DNA of 64,000 nt, taken from positions 258,870,492 to 258,934,491 of the forward strand of contig OX352772.1 in NCBI GenBank assembly GCA_947095535.1, in the 5' to 3' direction. Shown piece by piece: positions 41,961 to 53,289 of the stretch. The notes beneath the pieces are model-generated. The model did not search any database, was not told the origin of the DNA, and saw only the letters and a list, made by a program, of their open reading frames with translations. The number at the start of each line of letters is the position of its first letter. Position 1 is the stretch's first letter. The position numbers were made by a program, and so were the translations under genes. Source of the DNA: Poecilobothrus nobilitatus (taxonomy: Eukaryota > Arthropoda > Insecta > Diptera > Dolichopodidae).

Positions 41961-42549
41961 ATGTTTTTTTTTTTTTGTTTTTTGTTAGCATAAAGAAAAA
42001 AAATTAAAGTAAGATATCGATTTTTTTTTTGTTTACATAAAAATTTGGTCTCTTCTGGATAGAAGAATTTATAGAAGAAAAGCGAAAACGCATTTAACTT
42101 TTTTTATTTTTTATATTTTTGTTTTTGTACGGAATAAAAAGTAATTCAAAAATTTCTAGTTTTAAACTAAAAAATAAAAATTAAGACTTGTTTTTGTTAT
42201 TGTTAAATTAATATACGAGTATACAAATCACTAGTTATCTAGTCAAAGTTAGGAATTGATATAAAAAGAATATAATGTAAAAGTTGAATGATTCTATGAT
42301 AGTATAGTTCCTGGTTTTAAAAAATTACAATATTCTAGTAATAACAAGATAATAATTAATAATTTATTAATATTCTAAAAAATGTAATGATCATAAAAGA
42401 AATCGAAAGTATAGAACTGTATAATATGTATGTAAATAATGTCTACTTTTACATGTAGAATTTTTTTTGTTTAAATTTTTATTACATTCTCAAAAATTTT
42501 AAATTAATATACAAACAAATATTTTTACAATACAAATAAAAATGTTCAA

Positions 42550-42866
42550 ATTTGAATGAATACTATTTTGATTTCTTATCAACATTTGCTTTTTTCTGTT
42601 ATATGCATACGGTAAAAAACTACCATCTTCATTAAATTTTCGTTTTTCCGATTTTGGTTGATATTTTTTTATTTCGGGAAACGTTCATGATTTTTATTTC
42701 GACGAATATTTTCTGAAATGACGTATGTCTCTACTATTCAATGAATTTAAAATTGCTGCCTTTATGCTGTTAAAATTAATTTTTAGAGAAGCTTCATAAC
42801 TAAGAGAGAATCCTTTAACTTTACAAACAATTTTTTCTGTATTATCTTTTGTACATTAAATTTTGT
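42550..42866 (-). pseudogene. DNA polymerase B C-terminal stub (Polinton B)
   Basis: Homologous to 5479-5815 with additional small deletions. The right edge joins the plus-strand acidic ORF (...gtaagcgtaa|gcagtatttg) at the same polymerase base as in Polinton A (gtaggcgtaa), but cuts deeper into the neighbouring ORF. Confidence 0.6.
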
Positions 42867-42871
42867 AAGCG

Positions 42872-43000
42872 TAAGCAGTATTTGAAGATAACGATTTCCG
42901 AGAGGAAATCGAAAAAAATACTTATTTCCTCGTAAACGAGGAAAATGAGTTAATTTTAGAAGAAGAACGTGGTGATTTTCAATTCGCCACAAAACAATAA
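42872..43000 (+). pseudogene. Truncated acidic ORF with three hairpins (Polinton B)
   Basis: The last 42 codons of the ORF at 5803-6060 (FEDNDFREEIEKNTYFLV to FQFATKQ, stop 42998-43000). Hairpins three to five of the Polinton A array are unchanged; hairpin two is cut in its right arm at the deletion junction. 43001-43322 is the conserved AT-rich spacer. Confidence 0.5.
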
Positions 43001-43322
43001 TTATAGTTTAAGCTTTTATGTTATATCATTTATAGAATAAGAATTATTATATATTAAGAATTATGTTTTTATATTAAGAATTGTATATAAAGAATAAATA
43101 AAAAATTTTATTTCAAATAAATTTTGTACTGTTCTAAATTTATTTTCATTTTTCAGATGTTAGGATTTTATTTTATTTTTCAGATGTTATCAAGTTTTAT
43201 TTTTATATAAAGAATTTGTTCAAAAATTTCATTTCAAATAAGTTTTGTACTGTTCTTAATTTTATTTTATTCTTCAGATGTTATCAAATTTTTCAGATCC
43301 TTTTTAAAGTTTTATTTTACAG

Positions 43323-44128
43323 ATATTAAACAATATTTGTTGAATTTATCCATGTGTTATGTTTTTCGTCAATCCCAAGCCATTTAACAAAAACTTTATT
43401 GCCTTTTTTCTTTAAAATTTTCTCGACAAGATATACGTTTGGGTGTTTAACAGATGTGAGTTCCTCCTCATAAAATCCACCAAATATTGAATCATTTTCA
43501 TAATCAACCATCTGATATGTGATCGGAAAGGTACTGTTTACTTTGATAATTTTAAAATTTCAGTAGACCAATTCGGTTGATAACCTTTTTCAAAAGTTTT
43601 TTTGTATTTACTTATTCTAACATAGTCTCCAACTTTATATTTAGCTTTTAGAGAAATTTTAGGTTGCATGTAAATATTTTTTAAAATAAATTTTTCGTTT
43701 TTCTTAAAAATTTTTTCAGGAGGTAATTTAGTTGTTCTATGTTTAGTGGAATTATAGGTGTTTAATAAAGATTGCAATATATTAAACCATTTGTAGTTTC
43801 CTTGTAAACTAAATATTTTCCACATTAAATTTTTTAAAGTTCGATTAAAGCGTTCTACAATAGATGCTTTCATTACAGAGTAAGTATGATAGTGATTAAT
43901 ACCCTTCTTTACAACAAAATTTTGAAATATCGAATTGAAAAGTTCTTTACCTTGATCTGAATGAGGAATGAGTTTTTAGGTAGGTTTTTAGCTCGTTTTA
44001 TAATTTTCTTTAAAGCATTTAAAACATTACTACCGGTTTTAGTTTTAATTGCTTCAGCATAAGAATATTTAGAAAATATATCTATAACGGTTAACATATA
44101 TTTAAAACCTTTGTTAAATTTTCCATAA
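43323..44128 (-). pseudogene. Integrase, 3' part with catalytic core and chromodomain (Polinton B)
   Basis: FNKGFKYMLTVIDIFSKYSY (first Asp), HSDQGKELF (second Asp, in the frame near 43950), KASIVERFNRTLKNLMWKIF (Glu), YKVGDYVRISKYKKTFEKGY (SH3-like) and KWLGIDEKHNTW (chromodomain). Broken by shifts near 43540 and 43890 and by the Harbinger at 44129. The 14 residues missing in Polinton A are present. Confidence 0.8.
44126..44128. repeat. Harbinger target duplication (taa)
   Basis: taa at 44126-44128 and 48564-48566 flank the element; Polinton A has a single taa at this position (ttccataagg, near 7188). Three-bp TWA duplications are typical of PIF/Harbinger. Confidence 0.85.
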
Positions 44129-44373
44129 AGGCTAATTTTCATGAGATAATTTCGGCCGATATACTGAACTTTAGAAAGAGACGAATATAGTATACTGTCA
44201 ATAGAAGAGAGGGAGCAAAATGATTACATTTTTATGGCAAAATTTTATCGCATTTTTGACAGATAAAATTTGCATAACCTTTAAATATTCATTATTCATA
44301 TGAATTTTAGTAAACAAAAAATTTCTGAATTCTTCTGAAAATTTGTGTCAAAATTTAAAAAAATTTTTAAAAA

Positions 44374-46166
44374 ATGAATAAAAAAGCTATTGTGGATGCA
44401 ATAATTAACTTGATTGCAGATGAGGATGAGGATTTTCAAAAAAGAAAAGGTAAACATTTTAATTTAAGCATTTAATCTTATGGTGAAAAAATACAAAAAC
44501 AAACATTTTTTAATGAAACAATGTTTAATTTTTTAAATGAGACATTGTTTGAAAAAAGGTTTACCTAAATTTGTTTACTTTTAAATTTGGTTGGTAAATT
44601 CATGTTGAAATTTGTTATGTTACGTATAATTTTCACAGTAAGATAAAATAAATTTTTTTTATTTTCAATTGCCGGCAATTTTTTTATTACCATTTTTTTC
44701 AGCAATCAGACAAAGAATTTTGACAGAGATAGCTAATAATGCAATTATAAATATGGATAAGGAAGAACATATATCCAAAAAAAAAAAAAGAAATATTGGG
44801 TAAGACCATATTTTTTAGAAAGAAATGATAGTGGCTCATATCGGACCATATTTGAATCCCTATCTAATCTAAAAGATATGGAATTATTTCACACCTACAT
44901 CCGAAGCGCAACACAAGTGGAAGAACTACTGTTGCTAGTTGACCCACTTATAACAAAGCAGGAAGTTTTAAGAGCTCCTATTAGCGCTAACATTCGATTA
45001 GTGATTACACTAAGGTTTGTAAAGTAAATTTATATTTTTTTTGTAATACTTAATTTTTTCATTTTTAGATATTTAGCAACTGGAGAATCTCAAAGAAGCT
45101 TGTCGTTAGCATACAAGTGTTCCCCAACAGCTATACACTTCATTATAAGAGAAACAACAACAGCAATTATAAAAATTTTGAAGGATGAAGTTTTTATGAC
45201 CGTAAATGAAATAAATTTTAAAACGGTCGCTGACGGTTTTCAAAATCAGTGGAATTTTCCTCATTGCATAGGAGCAATTGACGGAAAACACGTCATGATT
45301 CAAGTAAGCAATTGATTTAAATATTTTAGTAATATAAAGATTTATTTTAAAAAAAAATTTTAGGCGCCACCAAAATCTAGATCCGATTTTTTTAATTATA
45401 AGAAATCACACTCGCTTGTCCTGTTGGCTATTTGCGACCACAATTATAGCTTTATAATGAGTGACGTAGGAGCTTCAGGACGCCAAAGCGATGGAGGAAT
45501 TTTCCGGCATTCTGTTTTCGGAAAAAAATTTTATGAAAATTCTCTACCGTAAGTAAAAAACGATAATTTGAATAATTTTTTTATAATTTAAAATTTTTTC
45601 TTAGAATTCCAAAACCTACTGATGTTTGTGTTGAATTTAAAGAGGTTCCATATGTGTTTGTTGCAGACGATGCATTCACTTTGACAAACAATATGATGAA
45701 ACCTTACATAAAAAGTAATTTAACACAAACAGAAAGAATTTTCTATTATCGGTTAAGCCGAGCGCGCCGCATAATTGAAAATGCTTTTGGAATTTTATGC
45801 AGCAAATGGAAGATTTTTCGATCAACAATCATTTCAAAATTGGACACGGTAATATAGCTAACATAAGTTAATATAATAAATTAAAATTTTTTTATAATTC
45901 AAGTGGAAAGCATCATACTGTCATGTGTATGTTTACACAACTGGCTTCGAAAGCAGAGATGCAGAAATTATTTTAATCCGGGCTTGGTGGATGTGGAAGA
46001 AAATGGGAATATAATTAATGGCTCTTGGAGGATAGAGCCAAACAACTTGCAACCACTTCAACCAAATAATTTAAATTCTGCAAATGCTGCTACGGAGACT
46101 AGAAACAGATTTGCTATTATTATAATATTTTACCGCCAATGGAGCTGTTTCGTGGCAATTGGATAG
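44374..46166 (+). CDS. Harbinger transposase (HARBI1-like, six exons)
   Basis: Inferred exons: 44374-44450, 44703-45014, 45069-45303, 45364-45548, 45605-45848, 45904-46166, all with GT-AG edges. Motifs: NQWNFPHCIGAIDGKHVMI with the first catalytic Asp, VFVADDAFTL with the second and SRARRIIENAFGIL with the Glu, plus CVCLHNWLRK. This is the DDE_Tnp_4 nuclease of PIF/Harbinger. The only break I see is in exon 2: a run of 13 A near 44777 is one base off frame, giving an early stop. That is either a mutation or an assembly error in a homopolymer. Confidence 0.8.
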
Positions 46167-46822
46167 GATTTAAATAACTTTGTCCATATTACACGGACAA
46201 ATTATATTTATATATATATATATTTAGTAAGTTCTTTTTTTCTTTTAAGAGCGGGGGAACGAGCGAATCTTCAAAGAAAACATTGAAAATTATCAGAAAT
46301 CAAAATCATCAAAAATGAAAAATCAAAATCATTTCATCATAAATGTATATTTTTCTTATTAAATATCTTTATTAAATATTGTTTGATGTAATAAAAATAT
46401 TTTTCTAATTATTGTATTTAGTAAAAATATTCCTAAAAGATTCATGTTAAAAAAATTTAGTTTATATAATATTAAAAACAAAATTACATTTTATTTTAAA
46501 TCGTTTTTTATTTCTAAAATATTTATGTATAAATATATTTTTCTTTTTTCCACACCACCGTTGAGATAACAGGTGCGTTTTTTTTTCTGTGGCTTCCCCA
46601 AGAGGCCTATTCCACATAACTTAAAACTTATAATAAAAATTATAATAAAATATAACACAAAAATAAATTTCAATTTAAAAAAAAAAATTCAAATAATAAA
46701 TAAAAAACAATATAAACTTCAAAAAATAAATTATTTTAAATATATATTTACATAAAGTGGAACATGCAAAAAAATCTTACCTTCTTGATATAGTGAAAAG
46801 CCGAAATAGAAACCAAAGTTTA

Positions 46823-47866
46823 CTACTGGATGTTATGCTCAACACAGGCAGCTTCAATTAATTCTAAGATTTGCCTTTTTAGTTTTTGTTGAGTCTTAAA
46901 AGAAAACTGATTTAAATCAATTGCCAACATATCAGCAAATAACTGATTCGCGCATTTTGGTTGCACATCCAGGCAAGCATTTAGTCTTTCTAAACAGCTT
47001 TTCTTGAAATTAGAGCTTTCTATTCCGGCTTGTTCTCCCATATCTTTTATACCTTCTACAGCCGATACGTAACGATTCATTAGCACCATCTTGTTCTCCG
47101 TTTTTCTTTTCCGTGGATTTTCTGTAGCTTCCGCTTCAGTTGAAGAAGAAGATTCTGGTGTTAAAAGATGATGTCCTTCTTCTTCAAATTTCACCAACGC
47201 GATTGAACTAAAATGAAAGCGAAATATTAATAAATGAACTTAAAATAAAAAAAAAACATTTTTGTACCTTCTTGGTGTATTTGTATCGTCCAAAAATGAC
47301 AATACCCTTGCATATTTATATTCCTTTTTTTGAATCGTTGCTGAACCACTAGCACAAGGTTTTTTTAATCTTAAATATGCTGTTTTAAGGCAGTCCCATT
47401 TTTGTCTAATTGTTTTTGTATCATCATTTAAATCTAAAATTATATTTTTTTATTTTAATTTAAGATTTTTATGTTAAAATTTACTTACTAAGCTCAAGCT
47501 TAATTTCCTCCCAAAGCCTTGTTTTTAGATTTCTATTTTTATAATTCTCATTTTGGCAGTCCCATAGTTCAGGCCTCGATCTAACTGCTTCTATTATTTG
47601 TTCTGTAAAATATTAAAATATTGTAACAATTTAATTTTCAAAATAAATAATACCATTTGTTGAATCGCTTCCACATCTAATTGTAGTTATGTCTTTTAAA
47701 AAATGTTGTGAAAATTCAAGATTTGGCAATCTTAAATCTTCCACTATTTCACAGCGATTCGAATCTTAAAAAAATTGCACTGTTAATGAAATATTCAAAA
47801 TTTTAAATAAATATTTAACTTACCTTTTACTGGATTGAAATCCATATTTGTATTCATTTTGGACAT
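46823..47866 (-). CDS. Harbinger accessory protein (MADF/Myb-like with BESS-like tail)
   Basis: Five inferred exons on minus: 47866-47825 (MSKMNTNMDFNPVK), about 47765-47655, 47609-47490, 47440-47268 and 47207-46823, with consensus splice sites. EQIIEAVRSRPELWDCQNEN, KTRLWEEIKLEL and QKWDCLKTAYLRLKKP are a MADF-type DNA-binding domain. The last exon has RKRKTENK and a C-terminal FSFKTQQKLKRQILELIEA, like a BESS motif. In PIF/Harbinger this partner brings the transposase to the nucleus and the element ends. No break is apparent. Confidence 0.75.
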
Positions 47867-48566
47867 TGTATAAGATATAATAGATATGTATAAAGAAAGT
47901 AATAGGAAATATAAGAAATAGCTATAGAAGATAGTATATAAAGTTATGAAATATAAATAGAAATAGCAAAATAGATAAAAATTAAATTTTATTGGTTACA
48001 AAGTTTATATGATAATTTTTATATAATATAATATATCTATAGGTTATATATATAGAATAATTTAATCACTATATAATATTCACTATAAATTATAATTTAT
48101 TATATTAGATATTGCACAGAATTTAAACTTATTAAATTTATTAAACACAAACAAATTTTTAAATTTTTTCAAATGAAACCACCAACAAACAACACGAATG
48201 TAAATAATTTTAAATTTGAAAATTCAAAACAACTTTCAAATTTCAAATGACAAACGTTACAAACTTCAAAATTCAAATGTCAAGTATCCATAAAAAAATT
48301 TAAATAGTGTGCGAAAATTTTTTGTGTAGGATACACATTTTTTTTGTATGTAGTAAAAATATCGGCTGTAATTATAGCAAAAAGTATTCAGAGAACATCT
48401 TTTAGCCAGTAATTATGGTTACTCTCCCGATATTTCTTCCGATATTTATGGATGATTCTCCCGATATTTTATCTCTTTTCTTTGTCATACAAGTAGTATT
48501 TTTGTATCTTCTGCCTATGCTCTAACATTTTCTCCGATATATCGGAGTAATGAAAATTAGCCTTAA

Positions 48567-48695
48567 GGAATCATTTCCACTAGATCAATTTGCCAGGTAT
48601 CATTTACTCCTTTCTGCTTGACTTTCCTTCTAAGATACCTTTTTCTAGCTAGTCTATGTATTTCTTTTACTATTTGAGATCTTGACATGATTTTT
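48567..48695 (-). pseudogene. Integrase, 5' part (Polinton B)
   Basis: Continuation of 43323-44128 across the Harbinger. The minus frame reads MSRSQIVKEIHRLARKRYLR and VNDTWQIDLVEMI. The same segment in Polinton A is at 7190-7309. Confidence 0.7.
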
Positions 48696-48850
48696 ACACC
48701 ATCTAACTAGTTTTAAAAATCCAATTTTACATTTCTTTATTTTTATACTCTGAAAACTTTAAATTTTGACTGTATCCTACAGTATATAATGTGCTTCAAT
48801 TTTACTGGCAAATCATTTTTAACTCAATCTTTGTAAGATATTTTGCAAAA

Positions 48851-49093
48851 ATGGCAGCTGATTCAACAACATTTCCATTTACTGAGGAAACTGCAATAGT
48901 CAGTACACAAAATGAAGTTAAAGTTGATGAAATTACATCTACTGTAGATGACGAGGAATTAATGGAAACTGAAGAATTCATACCACTGTTTCAAGTTTTA
49001 GATGAAGATACAGATGAGCAACAAATTTGGGAAATAAATAACCAAGAAGGAGATCCTGACTATTTTGCAGAATTTTTTAGAAATAATTTATAG
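48851..49093 (+). CDS. Small acidic plus-strand Polinton protein (80 aa, intact)
   Basis: ATG at 48851 (MAADSTTFPFTEETAIVS), stop TAG at 49091-49093. Rich in Asp, Glu and Thr (DDEELMETEEFIPLF, DEDTDEQQIW, ending DYFAEFFRNNL). Strongly acidic with aromatic residues at the C-terminus, like an activation domain or a DNA-mimic; this is inference. It lies between the integrase and the 183-residue gene, transcribed against both. The Polinton A copy is frameshifted. A poly-A-like AATAAAAACAAATTAAATAAA stretch follows. Confidence 0.6.
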   Translation: MAADSTTFPFTEETAIVSTQNEVKVDEITSTVDDEELMETEEFIPLFQVLDEDTDEQQIWEINNQEGDPDYFAEFFRNNL

Positions 49094-49185
49094 CCTAAAA
49101 TAATATATAAGAATATTTGTATAAATGTATATGTATCTATAAGTATTTCATAATAAAAACAAATTAAATAAATTTTACAAATTTT

Positions 49186-49737
49186 TCATTTATTTTTGTT
49201 CTTGACTAAAATATTACAAATTTTATTTTCTAGTAGTACAGGTATTTCAAAAAACAATCTAGAATAATTACATTGAACGCTATAACGTTGTATTGGAATA
49301 TATATTTCTTCATGCAATTTTATAACATGCTTTTCTTGACACGTTTTTATATATTTAATAACATATTCCCGTACATTTGATTCAGCACTTTTATTGTGTA
49401 TCATTACAGCTTGAAGAAAATCAATTAAGTTGTAAAATGTGTCAGCTTCCTCCTTATTAATACTAAGACATCGACCAATAACAATTCTTAACCCATATTG
49501 TAAACATAATTTTGTATTCTTTATTGATTGTTTTGAGTACCTTTCACAAAACTGCTGATGGAACTTACACCAACCATGATATTTTAAAATAGCTGGCTTT
49601 TTTCCAATACGGTGAAAAATGCAAGTTGCTACAAGAAATTCTGTATCAAAACCAACTAGAACTTTTAATAACTGATTTTTGTTAAGAAAATATGTATAGC
49701 TTAACATCAAATTTGTGTTCGAACCTTGATCTTCCAT
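49186..49737 (-). CDS. Polinton conserved protein of 183 residues (intact)
   Basis: MEDQGSNTNLMLSYTYFLN start at 49737; the open frame ends NILVKNKNK at 49186. It contains FHRIGKKPAILKYHGWCKFH, CERYSKQSIKNTKLCLQYGL and a C-terminal SVQCNYSRLFFEIPVLLEN. No known domain is recognised. In Polinton A it is split by LINE 1. It is the last minus gene after the protease, so a late or virion role is possible but unproven. Confidence 0.65.
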   Translation of the reverse strand: MEDQGSNTNLMLSYTYFLNKNQLLKVLVGFDTEFLVATCIFHRIGKKPAILKYHGWCKFHQQFCERYSKQSIKNTKLCLQYGLRIVIGRCLSINKEEADTFYNLIDFLQAVMIHNKSAESNVREYVIKYIKTCQEKHVIKLHEEIYIPIQRYSVQCNYSRLFFEIPVLLENKICNILVKNKNK

Positions 49738-49767
49738 TACTACGTTTTAACTAAAGCTTTTTAATAT

Positions 49768-50255
49768 TAATTATATTGCTGAGATACACAAGATTGTGAA
49801 AAATTTGAATTTCCAAATAAATTATAGAACATATTAATAATCAGATTGTCGTTTTCTATATGATTATCTTTGTGAAATTCATTCAAAAAAGTTTTCATAC
49901 TTAAACCAAAACATCTATACCAGCCAAAAACGCAACATTATTGCCCACATACATCTGTAAGAATACCCTGTATCTGCTTATTATTAAAAACTATGCACTG
50001 ATTTTTCAAGTATTCCAAAATTTCAGGTTTATGTGGAACTCCACCATACGAATCAAAATATTCTGTGCAACCATGCTTTGGAATATAAAGGGCAAACCAA
50101 TGTGTTCCCGGATCTTTTATCTTGTCAGTGTTTACAATTAAAAAAGTTGGTTTTTCTATTGTTTTTGGAATTTTGTCTAAAGCAAAAACTCCCTTAAAAT
50201 ATTTGTTTGTAATTTTGTTACATTTTAAAACACTAATTATTTCTAAAGTGTTAAT
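49768..50255 (-). pseudogene. Adenain-like protease (Polinton B), nonsense and start lost
   Basis: Keeps the segment lost in Polinton A: THWFALYIPKHG (catalytic His), TEYFDSYGGVPHKPEILEY (acidic residue) and the Gln-DVCGQ block with the nucleophile Cys. A TAC-to-TAA change directly after VCGQ truncates it, and the ATG seen in Polinton A is ATT here (50255-50253). Lesions in the two copies therefore hit different parts. Confidence 0.75.
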
Positions 50256-50293
50256 GACTCAAACTGACTCAAACTGACTCAAACTGACTCAAA
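50250..50293. repeat. Decamer expansion at the protease gene start
   Basis: gactcaaact-type decamers are repeated four times, versus two in Polinton A (13132-13152). The expansion sits over the overlapped stop and start of two genes and shifts the upstream stop by one codon. Confidence 0.75.
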
Positions 50294-50607
50294 TCATACA
50301 CTCTACTTATTTCATTAATGTAGTTCATTAAAAACTCCTTTTTTATTTTTTCATTTGTTATAATAACATCAAATTTTTCTAGTACCTGTCTTAATTCTTT
50401 ATTAATTTTATCATTATGTACTGTTTCGGAAGAGTAATTTTCAAAATTTTCATTTATAATTTCTTTGGTTGGAAATTTGTAAGTAAACTCTTTTACAAAT
50501 TTTTTACAAGGTTCTTTAATTTCAACTAAACAAATATCTTTTACAAATAAAGTATTTTTATCATCACAACAATACTTCACATCCACAAGTGCACAGGACG
50601 ATGACAT
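50269..50607 (-). CDS. Polinton conserved protein of 112 residues (Polinton B)
   Basis: Nearly identical to 13129-13464 (MSSSCALVDVKYCCDDKNT). The open frame is kept apart from a slightly altered end caused by the decamer expansion. The function is unknown. Confidence 0.55.
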   Translation of the reverse strand: MSSSCALVDVKYCCDDKNTLFVKDICLVEIKEPCKKFVKEFTYKFPTKEIINENFENYSSETVHNDKINKELRQVLEKFDVIITNEKIKKEFLMNYINEISRVYDLSQFESV

Positions 50608-50644
50608 CTTGTCGAATATTCAAATACATGTTTTAGTATTCTAT

Positions 50645-51930
50645 TTATAGATTTGTAAATATATTTCGATTTTTATCAATTTGTATGCTTGCATCAAATT
50701 CTCCATAAACAATAGCAGTGAGTGTAGATGTAAGTGCTTTTGATAGCCTTGCCTCAATTCTAATCGTACCCTGGTTTAGTAAACCTTGACATACTTCATT
50801 TCCAGATGCATCTGGAGTTAAATCAAAACCTAGTATAAAAAACCCATTACTAAACATAGACTTTGTTATCTGATAACCTTTATCATTGTGGTAAATTCCA
50901 GTTCCTGAAAAAAGTGTACTGTATGCTCTTGTACAGGAATTATTTTCATCTGAAAAACTGGTTTCAATTGCTGAATTAGGTATTTGAACACCATTTACGT
51001 TTAACACAAATTGTGAAATAATTAAAATTGTATGGGTTTTTTGATCTTTTTCCAGAGTAACCCACATTTTCTGTCATACAAAAAATTATTGTGTTTGGCA
51101 ACTGTCCAATAAAAACATTATCAAGCGATATTGACGAGCTATTCATTGGAATTGTAAAACTTTTTACTTCAACGCGTTTATAATTATATTTAGCATTGGA
51201 TTTCCCAAGAACAGCATTGTGTGCTAACAGTACTCATAAATAGCGTGGCTTCTATTATTTTTAATTGTGATTCATCAGAATCGTCTCCAAATAGATAAAC
51301 ATCTGGTTTTTCAAGTGTTAAAACTATACGAATGTCAAAATTATTTATAAGTAGAGTAGGTTGATTAAACATATCTACGTGTAGTTTACCCATAAGTTCC
51401 ACTACATTGCTATTATGATACAATTTTTGGCGCTCTTTTGAACCATTATTATCAGATTTAGCTATATTTGCTTTATCTAAAATCCATCCTGCACATTCTA
51501 AATCAGTTGCAGCAGGATCTGTACCATAATTTAATAAAGATTCAATATAAGCTCTATAGTGATAATTTCCATCAGACGGTGTTATATTTTTACCATTTAA
51601 TTGAACATTAGATTGTTTTATTAAAGAATGTAAAATGTTATTAACTACACTTGGTTGTATTATTATTCTTCCTTCACCATTTTTATCATTATTCCATTGC
51701 GTTCCATCTTTTTTTAAGTACTTGTACTTTAAGTATCTGTACTTTTAATCTCAAATATGTAGAAGACAAATCTCTATGTGTATCGCCATGACCCAATGAA
51801 ACAAATTCAATAGTTGAAGGGTTGTCAAAGAAGCAATAGGATTGTAGGAAACTTCTTCAGATCGTAAAATGCTAGACTGAATGGGTTGGGTTTTGAAAAT
51901 ATCCAACTCAGATTTCATACACTCAATCAT
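50645..51930 (-). pseudogene. Major capsid protein (Polinton B), broken
   Basis: C-terminal frame 51067-50645 (VQIPNSAIETSFSDENNSCT, FDLTPDASGNEV, IVYGEFDASIQIDKNRNI), a middle part and the N-terminal region to ATG at about 51930. The break after LEATLFMSTV (near 51240) is the same as in Polinton A. Extra lesions: a small duplication in the ILKKDG region near 51715-51745 and a shift near 51828. Confidence 0.75.
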
Positions 51931-52370
51931 AATTTATTAAAAATATCTTTTTGTTTCTTTTTGTTATTATCTTTGCGTCGTTTTGACGTAAAATAGTTTA
52001 AGTTTTTAATGAATGGTCTTTTTATAGCTTTTCGTTTTCTTTTACCAGAACCATACATTTCATTCAGTTTCCGTACGGCAACACGTCGTACATTTTTAAC
52101 AATCTCTTTACTACGATCTTGCATAACTTCTTTTACATTTGCACCAGATGCAATATAAGATAAAGCATTGATACCAGAGTTAATAACCTCTTTTTTCAAA
52201 ATATCAGCGCCTGAAATAAATAATGGTTTCAAATATCTAACAAGTCGCCCAAAAACGCTTCCCAATCCACGACCTCTTTGAAAAGGTACGGTTGAATGTA
52301 ATAAAGCGCTGATATCATCAAGTCCTCTACCAGATTGAATTAAATAATACTTATAGTATACTCTCTCCAA
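51927..52370 (-). CDS. Polinton basic virion-like protein (Polinton B)
   Basis: 147 codons, colinear with 14770-15213: RGRGLGSVFGRLVRYLKPLF, then ASGANVKEVMQDRSKEIVKN and a basic tail. The frame is intact and the ATGA overlap with the capsid start is preserved. Conservation of the frame in both copies supports a real gene. Confidence 0.6.
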   Translation of the reverse strand: MERVYYKYYLIQSGRGLDDISALLHSTVPFQRGRGLGSVFGRLVRYLKPLFISGADILKKEVINSGINALSYIASGANVKEVMQDRSKEIVKNVRRVAVRKLNEMYGSGKRKRKAIKRPFIKNLNYFTSKRRKDNNKKKQKDIFNKL

Positions 52371-52639
52371 AATGAATAAAATAAAATAATATATAGTTTT
52401 GTAAAATCGCTTTTATTTATACTTTTTTAAAATGTAATACAATTTTAGTTGGAATTGAACTATTGGAAATGTTTATTATGGATACAAAATAATTTATCAC
52501 ATAAAAGTAATGATATGTTATTAAATGATTTCTCCACATTGCAATATTGAATATTACTGAAATCTTTTATAGTATCAGTGAAAGAATTTTGTATGTTAAC
52601 AGATCTTAAACACCTTACATCTTTATCACCTATTTTTTG

Positions 52640-53289
52640 CGGTTCAATTATGTCTGTGTATATAAAAAAACATATCTGGTTTACTAATGGGAATCAATTG
52701 TACAGCATCTATAAAAGTTTTGAGAGCTTCTATTACACGTGATTTATATTTTTTAAAATCTGTAACTTTAAAAGATACTTGATTGAAACATGTTGTCAAA
52801 AGTCCTTCGAGGGTATAAGCGTAATTTGCTCTTATTTTTATATCTATTTTAGGCTTAGTAACACATATTGTGGTGTAACTTAAAATTTTAGGCATCTCCT
52901 CAGCTTTTGTTGGTTGTGTATAATGAACTTCATCGTTTATAAAATTAAAAATTCCCCAAATCAACTGTCGTTCAACTTCTTTTCTTGTAAACCTATTAAG
53001 TAGGCGTATATTTTGAATTAGTTTTGGTAGTAGAAAAACTTTCCAGTCGCATATCATTAGTTTTTCTATGTATGGAATATATGATGTTCCAACTCCTATC
53101 ATATTTTTCTGCATACCTTTAATAAATATTTGAGTACTTTTTTCCCATTCTTCACACATGTATTTATTCACACATGTATTTATTCATTTTATTTGTAAAA
53201 GATGATAATGAATTTTCTAGATAATAGTTCATAGATGAATCACTGAGTAAAGTGACATAAAATTCATCATTTACTTGTATGTTGTCCAT
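52640..53289 (-). pseudogene. Candidate minor capsid protein (Polinton B), deleted
   Basis: ATG at 53289. A deletion removes about 33 residues after NKYMC that Polinton A keeps (about 16050-15985), next to a short tandem duplication (cacatgtatttattca, 53155-53187). An A-run frameshift near 52665 cuts the C-terminus. Confidence 0.65.

Larger units (their letters stand above)
44129..48563 (+). mobile_element. PIF/Harbinger transposon, nearly intact
   Basis: Ends AGGCTAATTTTCAT and its inverse, flanked by taa. It carries the two standard genes: a DDE transposase on plus (44374-46166) and a MADF/Myb-like protein on minus (46823-47866). CCGATAT-type motifs recur near both ends (about 44153; 48360, 48427, 48441, 48462, 48533), possible transposase-binding sites. 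46167-46822 and 47867-48350 are AT-rich without genes. The clean empty site in Polinton A confirms the boundaries. Confidence 0.88.

Noticed and set aside
44374..47866. Host HARBI1 and MADF genes
   Set aside because: Both lie between matching terminal repeats with a TAA duplication inside a Polinton, so they are transposon genes.
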